Assembly (NCBI GenBank): GCA_036402155.1
Contig: DASWTL010000380.1
Coordinates: 1 to 5,930 of the forward strand
DNA length: 5,930 nt
Direction of reading: 5' to 3'
Origin: DASWTL01 sp036402155
GTDB lineage: Bacteria; Bacteroidota; Bacteroidia; Sphingobacteriales; Sphingobacteriaceae
Positions within the stretch are counted from its first letter, which is position 1, and every line of letters begins with the position of its first letter. Both the position numbers and the translations under genes were made by a program. The notes beneath the pieces are model-generated. The model was not told the DNA's origin and ran no database searches. It worked only from the letters and a program-made list of their open reading frames with translations. This document shows positions 1-5,930 of this stretch, in pieces.

Positions 1-124
1 TATGCATCAGATAGATCCTGTCACCTTTTACCTTGTATTCAATAAAAGATCGGTAACCGTCAATAATTAATTCAAATTTCTGAATCGACTCATTATTGAT
101 CAGTGCAGCTTCTTCGTAATTCAT
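1..124 (-). CDS. GCN5-related N-acetyltransferase, short YjdJ-like type (5' part only; runs off left edge)
   Basis: Reading the minus strand from the ATG at 124-122 gives 41 codons with no stop before the window edge. The protein starts MNYEEAALINNESIQKFEL and continues with an IDGYRSFIEYK stretch and then KGDRIYLMH. That layout (FEL-x-x-DG, then F-I-E-Y-x-x-x-GD-x-I-x-L-x-H) is the hallmark beginning of the very short GNAT proteins of about 90-100 residues (Acetyltransf_CG / YjdJ-like). In complete members the next residues form the TEVP segment and the acetyl-CoA binding loop, which lie outside this window. These proteins are predicted cytoplasmic acetyltransferases with no well-established substrate. 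An AAGGA sequence three bases before the ATG (minus strand, 134-128 region) supports this start. The gene begins 63 bases after the hydrolase stop on the same strand, so co-transcription is likely. Family recognition rests on under half of the protein. Confidence 0.8.
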   Translation of the reverse strand, partial: MNYEEAALINNESIQKFELIIDGYRSFIEYKVKGDRIYLMH

Positions 125-187
125 CTATCCTTAATATTGAGATTTGGTTGTTGCAGATTCATCCTTCCCATGGTTATGTTCCAATTA

Positions 188-832
188 TCATTGGACAACA
201 GACTGGTTCTTGCTAAAAATCAATTGATTGGCAAGAATAATCTCCTCAAACTGAATAGTATGAGGGCGGCCCTCATAAACTTTCAAAGTTACATCAGCAT
301 GAAGATCCTTAAAAATGGATACTGATTCTTTTACACGTGTAAGTGGTACGTGTGCATCTGGATCGCCGGTAGTAATTAATACTTGTGTGTGGTCAAAATC
401 TCCTGTATAAATACTCTCTGTTAATTTCTCTCCGATTAATCCCCCGGTAAAAGCAATAATACCCGCATATTTTTTAGCATTACGTGCAGCATACTCTAGT
501 GCAAGACAGGCCCCCTGTGAAAAACCCAGTAAATATATCTTATCCGGCGGTATTCCCTGTTTCACAATATCGGTTATCAGGTCATCAATAATCTCCAGCG
601 CTGAGTTCAAAGCAGGCTGATTTTCTTCAACCGGAGCCATAAAACCATACGGATACCAGCTATGCCTGGTAGCTTTCGGAGCGAAAACTGCCACATGATC
701 AAGGTGGAGATTCCTCGTCAGTGATATGATATTCTCGGCCGTACTTCCCCGTCCGTGCAGCATGATAATTGCTTTTTGCGCGTCCTTCACCGGAGTACCG
801 GCTTTAACGATCTGCTTTAAGTGGGTATACAT
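188..832 (-). CDS. alpha/beta-hydrolase, phospholipase/carboxylesterase family (MhqD/YpfH-like)
   Basis: This 214-residue protein has the size and motif order of the Abhydrolase_2 family (carboxylesterases, lysophospholipases, acyl-protein thioesterases). Visible landmarks are LHGRG at residues 25-29 (oxyanion-hole strand end), the nucleophile elbow GFSQGA with Ser105, GDPDAHVP at 156-163 with Asp159 as the likely acid, and GRPH with His191 as the catalytic base. The triad therefore appears intact and the enzyme should be an active cytoplasmic ester or thioester hydrolase. No signal peptide is present. The C-terminal tail after His191 is about 23 residues, normal for the family. Bacillus MhqD belongs to this family and is part of a quinone-stress response; similar hydrolases in Bacteroidota are usually just annotated as phospholipase. 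The substrate here cannot be told from sequence. The gene lies 69 bases after the aldo/keto reductase stop, and no promoter match is visible in that gap, suggesting an operon. No strong Shine-Dalgarno precedes the chosen ATG. Confidence 0.9.
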   Translation of the reverse strand: MYTHLKQIVKAGTPVKDAQKAIIMLHGRGSTAENIISLTRNLHLDHVAVFAPKATRHSWYPYGFMAPVEENQPALNSALEIIDDLITDIVKQGIPPDKIYLLGFSQGACLALEYAARNAKKYAGIIAFTGGLIGEKLTESIYTGDFDHTQVLITTGDPDAHVPLTRVKESVSIFKDLHADVTLKVYEGRPHTIQFEEIILANQLIFSKNQSVVQ

Positions 833-860
833 ATCTATTTAGATTTTGTAACCGTCGAAT

Positions 861-884
861 AATATCCGGTCTGAACCGCATATT
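861..884. repeat. imperfect inverted repeat in the reductase-hydrolase gap
   Basis: AATAT-C-CGGT, loop CTGA, ACCG-C-ATATT: nine base pairs interrupted by one central C/C mismatch (G/G on the other strand), extendable by one T-A pair. It sits between the reductase stop and the hydrolase start, inside the presumed leftward transcript. No T-run follows on either strand, so it is not a standard terminator. It could be an RNA hairpin affecting processing between the two genes, a dimeric regulator site, or chance. Confidence 0.35.
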
Positions 885-901
885 AGTACGTTACCATTAT
901 A

Positions 902-1888
902 TTATTGATTGATCACTTTCATTGCTCCTTCCGGATAACGCAAACCGGCTACCGAACCTTTAGGCACAATAGCATCTATTTCTGTCAACTCTTCACTTGT
1001 TAAAGAAACGGCTAACGCTCCGACGTTCTCTTCCAGATATTTAACATGTTTGGTTCCCGGAATTGGAAAAATAAAATCGCCCTGAGCCATTACCCATGCG
1101 AGTGCAAGTTGTGAAGGCGTGCATGCTTTCTTAATAGCCAGTTGTTCCAGTTTTTTAACAAGCCCGATATTATTTTTGAAATTTTCTCCCATAAACCGCG
1201 GGCTATTCCGTCTGTAATCGTCAGCAGCAAGATCTTCATATTCTTTAATCTGCCCTGTTAAAAATCCCCTTCCCAGCGGGCTATAGGCTACAAATGCAAT
1301 ACCAAGCTCCTTACAGGTACTTAATATTTCATCTTCCGGATCCCTGCTCCACAAAGAATATTCAGTTTGCACTGCGCTTATTGGAAAAACATCATGGAGT
1401 TTTCGCAGAGTAGCCGCAGAAACTTCCGATAATCCTATTCCCCTCACCTTTCCGGCTTTCACCAGGTTGCCCATAGCCTCAACTGTCAGCTCAGGTGGAG
1501 TAGCAGGATCAATACGATGCAAATAATAAAGATCAATATAATCTGTTTTTAATCGCTTAAGACTAGCTTCACAGGCGCTTTGTACGTACTCAGGTTTTCC
1601 GTTAAAACCGCGAACTTCAGACCCAGGGCTTCTAACTATTCCAAACTTGGTTGCCAGCGTTGTCTGTGCCCGTTTGCCAATCAGCGCCTTTCCAAGCAAT
1701 TCTTCATTGGTAAATGGCCCGTACATATCGGCGGTATCCAGAAAGTTAATACCCAATTCCAGCGCCCGGTGAATAGTTTTAATGGATTCATTATCATTAA
1801 ATGATCCGTAAAATTCACTCATGCCCATGCAGCCAAGGCCAGGCACCGAAGCCCTTAATCCCTGAGATCCCAAGTTTCTAATTTCCAT
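902..1888 (-). CDS. NADP(H)-dependent aldo/keto reductase, AKR13-like
   Basis: The 328-residue protein is a full-length aldo/keto reductase with a TIM-barrel fold. The catalytic tetrad is present: Asp51 and Tyr56 in FLDTADMYG, Lys81 in ATKFG and His124 in YYLHRID. The N-terminal strand reads LGCMGMSEFYG. Cofactor-binding segments are SPLGRGFLTG at 203-212 and PGTKHVKYLEENVGA at about 277-291, where Lys/His residues after PGT normally contact the NADPH phosphate. The IGLSEVSAATLRK stretch (151-163), the VQTEYSLW stretch (173-180) and a C-terminal GLRYPEGAM motif are typical of the AKR13 branch, whose members reduce aldehydes and ketones in the cytoplasm. The physiological substrate is unknown. 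It is the first gene of the leftward cluster, and no clear Shine-Dalgarno sequence precedes the ATG at 1888-1886. It is divergent from the large secreted lyase-like gene and need not share its function. Confidence 0.95.
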   Translation of the reverse strand: MEIRNLGSQGLRASVPGLGCMGMSEFYGSFNDNESIKTIHRALELGINFLDTADMYGPFTNEELLGKALIGKRAQTTLATKFGIVRSPGSEVRGFNGKPEYVQSACEASLKRLKTDYIDLYYLHRIDPATPPELTVEAMGNLVKAGKVRGIGLSEVSAATLRKLHDVFPISAVQTEYSLWSRDPEDEILSTCKELGIAFVAYSPLGRGFLTGQIKEYEDLAADDYRRNSPRFMGENFKNNIGLVKKLEQLAIKKACTPSQLALAWVMAQGDFIFPIPGTKHVKYLEENVGALAVSLTSEELTEIDAIVPKGSVAGLRYPEGAMKVINQ

Positions 1889-2042
1889 CTGATAAACAAC
1901 GGTAATTTGATAACATCCTTCGGATTGCGAAGTTTTAAAAGTCTGGTAAATCTAGTCAAATATTAATTTTAAACATCCGCTAAAAATAAATACCATCTAA
2001 AACCGTCATAACTTAATTAATTACTGAAAAAATTGCTTTAAA
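1889..2042. promoter_or_regulatory. divergent intergenic region between the aldo/keto reductase cluster and the large lyase-like gene
   Basis: This 154-base AT-rich gap separates two divergently transcribed units and must include the 5' control regions of both. I see no coding potential in it. Possible elements are a weak Bacteroidota-type -7 match for the leftward cluster (1957-1964), a 5-bp inverted repeat CTTCG-gattg-CGAAG at 1918-1932, and the palindrome TTAATTAA at 2013-2020. None is strong enough to name a regulator. The rightward gene shows no recognisable TAnnTTTG element and no Shine-Dalgarno upstream of its ATG; the bases just before it are TTGCTTTAAA, compatible with the A/T-rich initiation regions common in Bacteroidota. 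Confidence 0.5.
1957..1964 (-). promoter_or_regulatory. weak candidate -7 element for the aldo/keto reductase cluster
   Basis: On the minus strand these bases read AATATTTG, one mismatch from the Bacteroidota housekeeping -7 consensus TAnnTTTG. A T-run lies at about the right distance for the -33 element but lacks the usual TTG. The 5' leader would be roughly 60 bases before the ATG at 1888. In AT-rich DNA such matches arise often by chance. Confidence 0.2.
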
Positions 2043-5000
2043 ATGCGAACTTTATTACGCATTTGTCCACAAATAACCGGCATGTTTAAAATCGCAGTAT
2101 TGGGCTTCGGCTTATTAATTCTATCTCAGTTCACCGTATATTCTACCAATAATTCCGGAGTAAAATCAAATAACTATTTTTCGGAAAGGCCTTATCTTGA
2201 GGCTGCCTTATATAAGAGTATAAACCCCAGACCATTAAATCGGGAAACCAGTTTACATGACCTTAAAATCGTGGTACCTGATGATCCGTTATGGCAGAAG
2301 CTGGGGCAGCAGGTAGCTGATGTCATAAAATCCAGATGGGGGATACAAACCAACATAAGTATACCTGATCCAAAGAGCTTTTCTACCGGATGGAGTGGGA
2401 ACACAATAGTTCTGGGAAATCTGGGAAATAATACGCAAATGGCCCGTCTTTATGGATTAAGGATGTCTTATGCCGATGCCATATATCCGGGTAAAGGAGG
2501 ATACCAGTTATTAACTTTAATTGATCCTTTTGGGCGTGGAGGTAATACGGTTTCAATTGGAGCCTCAGAAATAAGCGGGGCCAGAGCGGGAATAGACGAA
2601 CTGATATCTGTCCTGAAAAAAGCAAAAAGCCCGGATATTCCATGGCTATTCAAAGCCAGACTCTCTGAAGAAGCCAGTAAATATTTTAGCAGGAATTTCG
2701 ACCTTCAGAAAGCCAGGCAACTGGCTGGTAAATTGAAACCTGTAAAAGATAATGAGACTGTGGCAACTGCATTGATTGAAGTTATGTCTCAGATTAAACT
2801 TTATGGAGAGTATTATCAGCTAACAGCAAATCCGGAGTTTGGAAAGATTTTCAGTGTTCTGTTAAAGGAATACACCATGTTTGTAAATCAATATCCCGAG
2901 GCAGCTAAAAATCAACTGGAATCACGGAGGAACATGTGGATACAGGGTGAAAAGCTCTTCCAGTTATGGAATGTCCTTGAGGCTGATCCCTTATTTTCAC
3001 AGCTTGACCGCAGCCAGATCTTATCAGCCTTATATCTAACCTGTGAAGCAAATGCAAATGATGGTTACCTGGTACGTGCACCCGAAACCGGCCCGAGGTG
3101 GAATCATGAAATATTTCCGGCTGTATCTCTTTCCGGATCATGCTATTATTTCGAGAAATATTATAAAATGCCTGAAATTCTCAAATGGAAGAAACTAGGC
3201 GACCAGATATTTAAAGGCAATACTTCCTACATCAGTCTGGACGAAGGCTCAGATTACCTGGTGCATGTGCCCATGGTAAATATTGACTATGCAATGGCAA
3301 GTGGTGACCTTAAATATATCAGGCAAAGTTTACGCCCGAGTGCCGACCTGCATGCGATCATGATCGACAACCTCGGTACAATGTCTGGCGGAGGCGATAC
3401 CTACCCTTTTGGTATGAGCAGCGCTTACTCGTGGGGACACTCACAGGTAATGAATGCGGCTTCCTGGTACTTTAACGATCCTGTTTATAATTTTTTACTC
3501 GAACGAACTCGTACCGGACCATTTCCGGGTCAAAAGATGCCGGATTTAAATTATCCTGTTCACAGGTATATGGTTACTCAAAATAAAAATGAGATTACCA
3601 GCAGTAATTACCCTAAAGTGCAGGCACAAAAGATAGAAACCGGTGTGTATAATGATCTGAAAGCAAAAGAGAAACTTGAAGTAGAGCTAGAAAACACCTT
3701 CCATAAACTTACATTCAGGTCCGGATTTGGACTCGATGACAACTACCTGATCCTTGATGGATTTTCGTCCGGAAGGCATGGGCATCAGGATGGAAACACC
3801 ATTTTAAATTATAGCGCCAATGGGCGCTTGTTTCTGAATGACAGGGATTATATTCAGAATACGCCGGAGTACCATTCAGGTTTAGTGATTATTAAAAATG
3901 GCGAACAGCATAAAAAACCACCGCTGGTAAATCTTGAATGGATTGGCGATCTGGATGGCACTCCGGTAAGCCGAAGCCAGGTACCGAATTATAATGGCAC
4001 AGACTGGACCCGTACCATCATCAGTCCGGAAGGGAAATTTTATATTATTTATGACGATCTGAAAATTCGTGAGGATGGCGATTTTATAGTAAAAAACCTG
4101 TGGCAGTCTCTTGGAACCCCTCAAATACAGAAAAACACATTTAAAGTTGACCAGAAAGGAGCATCCATGCTTATCCAAAGCCTGACCAATGCTAAACTCC
4201 GGCTCAAAAACATTTACGGACATTTCATAAAGTACTGGCAAACAGTTTATCCCTACAAGTATGCCGATAAAGAAACCGTTTTAACAGAAGTGATCGATGA
4301 AAAGAGATATGCCATTGGTGATACCACCGGGTTTATCAATATTCTTTCGAGTTATAAGGCAGAAAATAATGCCGTACAAAGTACTCTTCTGAATGAGAAT
4401 ACAATTGAGATTAAGGATGGCGATAAAATCTGGTTAGCTACAAAAGGATCATTAAATGCTGACTTATTTTCCAGTAATGGCAGGTTCCATTTACTTGGTA
4501 ATAAGGAGCTGATAATCGCATCGGTAAGCAAGGTTAAAATTGGCCAGCAGAATCTAAAGTTTCCGTTTCCTGTATTTTTCAAGCTGAATACAGCATCAGG
4601 AGAGTGGAAAACTTTCGACCTTTTAAAAGATAAGATAAGTTATAATGAGCTGGGTAACCCGGTCAGAAAAGGCGCTATCGATTCGGGAACTGTACAATGG
4701 AACAACTCCATCCGGCAGCGACTGGAACAAGCTATCAGAATAAACAGTAACTATGAAGTTATTGATCATTCCGAAACAAAACCTTCTTCTATTAACGGAT
4801 GGAAAGAAGTGTATAAAATGAATGAAACGATAACCAGCTCAGCATCAACTGATCTGAACAACGATGGCAAGGACGAGTTACTGTTAGCAGGTATCAGCGG
4901 AACTATAAAAGCAGTGGATTTAAAAGGGAATAATTTATGGACATTTGAAGCCAAAGGCAGGGTTAATGAAGTAAGTGTTCAATCAACCGGAACCCGCCGG

Positions 5001-5867
5001 CTGATTTTTATTGCAACAGAGAACTGGTATATACAGGTACTGGATACTGAAGGTAAGGAACAATGGAATTATAAATTCCCGGACGATGCTGCCCATAAAG
5101 AGTTTAAAGGAAATTTAATAGGAATTACAAATATCAGGTTGGCTTATCCCAACGGAAAAGATCAGGAGCCCTCAATAATGGTGGGAACTCAATTCAGGTA
5201 TGTGTATGAGCTGGATTTGAGTGGTAAGCTTAAAAATGCAACTTTGCTTTATTTCTATGGCCTTGAGGATATGGAATATGCCGATCTGGACGCTGACGGC
5301 AAAGAAGAAGGGATGTTCGGGCTGGAGTATTACTACTACACCCTTCTTAAAGATAAAAAGTTACTGACAGGTAAAACAGGAGGACCGGGATGGAAAGTGG
5401 TAGATGTTTTAAACAAAGATGATAAAAATAAAACTCCGGCTATTCTGCTCGGATCAAAACAAAATGAGGTCCGTATGATCCAGTTCCAAAATAAAATGCA
5501 GGAACTATGGATAAAAAATGTTGGCGGTGAAGTGAATGACATCAGGAATGGAGACTTTAATAATGACGGGCAGCCGGAAATCCTGGTTGCAACAGAAGGA
5601 TTTCAACTGTATGTTCTCAATCAGGACGGCTCCACCGTTTTCAGAAAGACTTTAGGAGACCGGGTATTAAAAGTGGATGGAATGCAGCAAAACGGAAAAG
5701 CATTTTATTTAGCCGCAACAGCTCATGGCAGATTGTTTAAGGTCTCAGCGCAGGGTACACCCGAACAACTTGTTCAGTTTCCTGCTGAGATCGGGAATAT
5801 TCTTACCACAAATAATGGAGCCTGGATAGTATTGGAAAATGGAGATTTATACCGGATGGATCAGTGA
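2043..5867 (+). CDS. secreted heparinase II/III-family protein (predicted polysaccharide lyase) with C-terminal beta-propeller
   Basis: This 1274-residue exported protein is probably a uronic-acid-polysaccharide lyase of unknown substrate. A signal peptide has its hydrophobic core at residues 15-30, with likely cleavage near VYS-34; no lipobox Cys is seen. Residues about 45-195 resemble the alpha/beta accessory domains (GH67N/GH20b-like) before some glycosidase domains, with VLGNLGNN, DAIYPGKGGYQL and DPFGRGGN. Residues about 205-510 are helical and fit the alpha-toroid of heparinase-type lyases, with Asn354-His355 and a Tyr in EGSDY (Tyr405) or DYA (Tyr416) as catalytic candidates. Residues about 550-860 form the heparinase II/III beta-sandwich, containing HGHQDGN (His579, His581), LND (Asp600) and YHSG (His611), matching the catalytic His and the zinc ligands of heparinase II. 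Residues about 920-1274 look like a beta-propeller with calcium loops at 937-945, 1081-1089 and 1171-1179. No T9SS C-terminal domain follows. ATG 2043 gives the longest form, but Met14 (2082) would leave a more typical signal peptide. No SusC/SusD gene is in view. Confidence 0.85.
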   Translation: MRTLLRICPQITGMFKIAVLGFGLLILSQFTVYSTNNSGVKSNNYFSERPYLEAALYKSINPRPLNRETSLHDLKIVVPDDPLWQKLGQQVADVIKSRWGIQTNISIPDPKSFSTGWSGNTIVLGNLGNNTQMARLYGLRMSYADAIYPGKGGYQLLTLIDPFGRGGNTVSIGASEISGARAGIDELISVLKKAKSPDIPWLFKARLSEEASKYFSRNFDLQKARQLAGKLKPVKDNETVATALIEVMSQIKLYGEYYQLTANPEFGKIFSVLLKEYTMFVNQYPEAAKNQLESRRNMWIQGEKLFQLWNVLEADPLFSQLDRSQILSALYLTCEANANDGYLVRAPETGPRWNHEIFPAVSLSGSCYYFEKYYKMPEILKWKKLGDQIFKGNTSYISLDEGSDYLVHVPMVNIDYAMASGDLKYIRQSLRPSADLHAIMIDNLGTMSGGGDTYPFGMSSAYSWGHSQVMNAASWYFNDPVYNFLLERTRTGPFPGQKMPDLNYPVHRYMVTQNKNEITSSNYPKVQAQKIETGVYNDLKAKEKLEVELENTFHKLTFRSGFGLDDNYLILDGFSSGRHGHQDGNTILNYSANGRLFLNDRDYIQNTPEYHSGLVIIKNGEQHKKPPLVNLEWIGDLDGTPVSRSQVPNYNGTDWTRTIISPEGKFYIIYDDLKIREDGDFIVKNLWQSLGTPQIQKNTFKVDQKGASMLIQSLTNAKLRLKNIYGHFIKYWQTVYPYKYADKETVLTEVIDEKRYAIGDTTGFINILSSYKAENNAVQSTLLNENTIEIKDGDKIWLATKGSLNADLFSSNGRFHLLGNKELIIASVSKVKIGQQNLKFPFPVFFKLNTASGEWKTFDLLKDKISYNELGNPVRKGAIDSGTVQWNNSIRQRLEQAIRINSNYEVIDHSETKPSSINGWKEVYKMNETITSSASTDLNNDGKDELLLAGISGTIKAVDLKGNNLWTFEAKGRVNEVSVQSTGTRRLIFIATENWYIQVLDTEGKEQWNYKFPDDAAHKEFKGNLIGITNIRLAYPNGKDQEPSIMVGTQFRYVYELDLSGKLKNATLLYFYGLEDMEYADLDADGKEEGMFGLEYYYYTLLKDKKLLTGKTGGPGWKVVDVLNKDDKNKTPAILLGSKQNEVRMIQFQNKMQELWIKNVGGEVNDIRNGDFNNDGQPEILVATEGFQLYVLNQDGSTVFRKTLGDRVLKVDGMQQNGKAFYLAATAHGRLFKVSAQGTPEQLVQFPAEIGNILTTNNGAWIVLENGDLYRMDQ

Positions 5868-5930
5868 TGAAACCATCTTATAAAACTACGATAACCTGCC
5901 AGACTTACATTAATAACCAACTCTGGTATG
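5867..5930 (+). CDS. possible 5' end of a translationally coupled downstream gene (runs off right edge)
   Basis: The stop codon of the lyase-like gene (TGA 5865-5867) overlaps by one base an ATG at 5867-5869, the classic TGATG arrangement of coupled genes. The frame stays open for 21 codons to the window end, beginning MKPSYKTTITCQTYINN and ending near QLWY. No hairpin-plus-T-run terminator separates the two. I do not recognise the family from so few residues. A GTG at 5864 is in the same frame and could also serve as start. A competing minus-strand frame is also open from the edge to a stop at 5863-5861, so a convergent gene ending here cannot be excluded. Confidence 0.4.
   Translation, partial: MKPSYKTTITCQTYINNQLWY

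Noticed and set aside
259..277. Perfect 8-bp hairpin TATGAGGG-cgg-CCCTCATA
   Set aside because: It lies inside the hydrolase gene and encodes the Tyr-Glu-Gly-Arg-Pro-His catalytic segment. No T-run follows, so it is best explained by codon choice around a conserved motif.
137..325. 62-codon plus-strand open frame across the hydrolase 3' end
   Set aside because: It overlaps a well-supported hydrolase on the other strand, including its catalytic His, and has no domain-like features or start signal.
3355..3366. 12-bp palindrome CGATCATGATCG
   Set aside because: It is internal to the lyase-like coding region with no partner site nearby; a chance palindrome is the simplest reading.
3882..4241. 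119-codon open frame on the minus strand opposite the lyase-like gene
   Set aside because: It lies entirely opposite the beta-sandwich coding sequence, its translation resembles no family I recognise, and the plus-strand frame carries clear conserved motifs. It is a shadow frame.
5780..5867. Type IX secretion C-terminal sorting domain
   Set aside because: The protein ends in propeller-like strands (WIVLENGDLYRMDQ) with no extra Ig-like sorting domain or its usual glycine/lysine motifs.
5855..5877. GATGG...CCATC pairing around the lyase stop codon as a terminator
   Set aside because: Only five pairs with a 13-base loop and no T-run; it would also block the coupled downstream start. Not a credible terminator.
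1..5930. Defence system, mobile element, CRISPR or RNA gene
   Set aside because: No transposase, integrase, terminal repeats, direct-repeat array, tRNA-like or rRNA-like sequence was seen, and all substantial coding capacity is explained by metabolic or secreted-enzyme genes.

Overview
The window looks like ordinary chromosome of a Bacteroidota bacterium, probably Sphingobacteriales or a relative. The DNA is AT-rich (about 40% GC by eye). Start codons mostly lack strong Shine-Dalgarno sequences, and the large secreted heparinase-like protein and the short GNAT gene are types common in that phylum. This assignment is inferred from family recognition and base composition, not from a search.

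The left third (1-1888) holds three genes on the minus strand. In transcription order they are an NADPH-type aldo/keto reductase of the AKR13-like group (1888-902), a compact alpha/beta-hydrolase of the phospholipase/carboxylesterase family (832-188) and the first 41 codons of a short GCN5-related acetyltransferase that runs off the left edge (124-1). The gaps are 69 and 63 bases and show no recognisable promoter or terminator, so one transcript is plausible. The set suggests small-molecule or electrophile detoxification housekeeping, but the substrates are unknown.

A 154-base intergenic region (1889-2042) separates this cluster from the divergent right-hand gene. It must carry the upstream control of both units, but only a weak promoter-like match and a short inverted repeat can be pointed to.

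The right two thirds (2043-5867) is a single gene for a 1274-residue exported protein. It has a signal peptide, then an N-terminal alpha/beta domain resembling the accessory domains that precede some glycoside hydrolase catalytic domains. Next come a heparinase II/III-type alpha-toroid and beta-sandwich with the expected His/Asp residues, and a C-terminal beta-propeller-like region with three DxxxDGxxE calcium-loop motifs. It is best described as a predicted polysaccharide (uronic-acid) lyase of unknown substrate, and it is the most interesting object here. Its stop codon overlaps by one base (TGATG) the ATG of a possible next gene that stays open to the right edge.

I see no mobile element, CRISPR array, RNA gene or phage gene, and nothing that convincingly forms a new multi-gene system. 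The novelty, if any, lies in the domain combination of the large protein.
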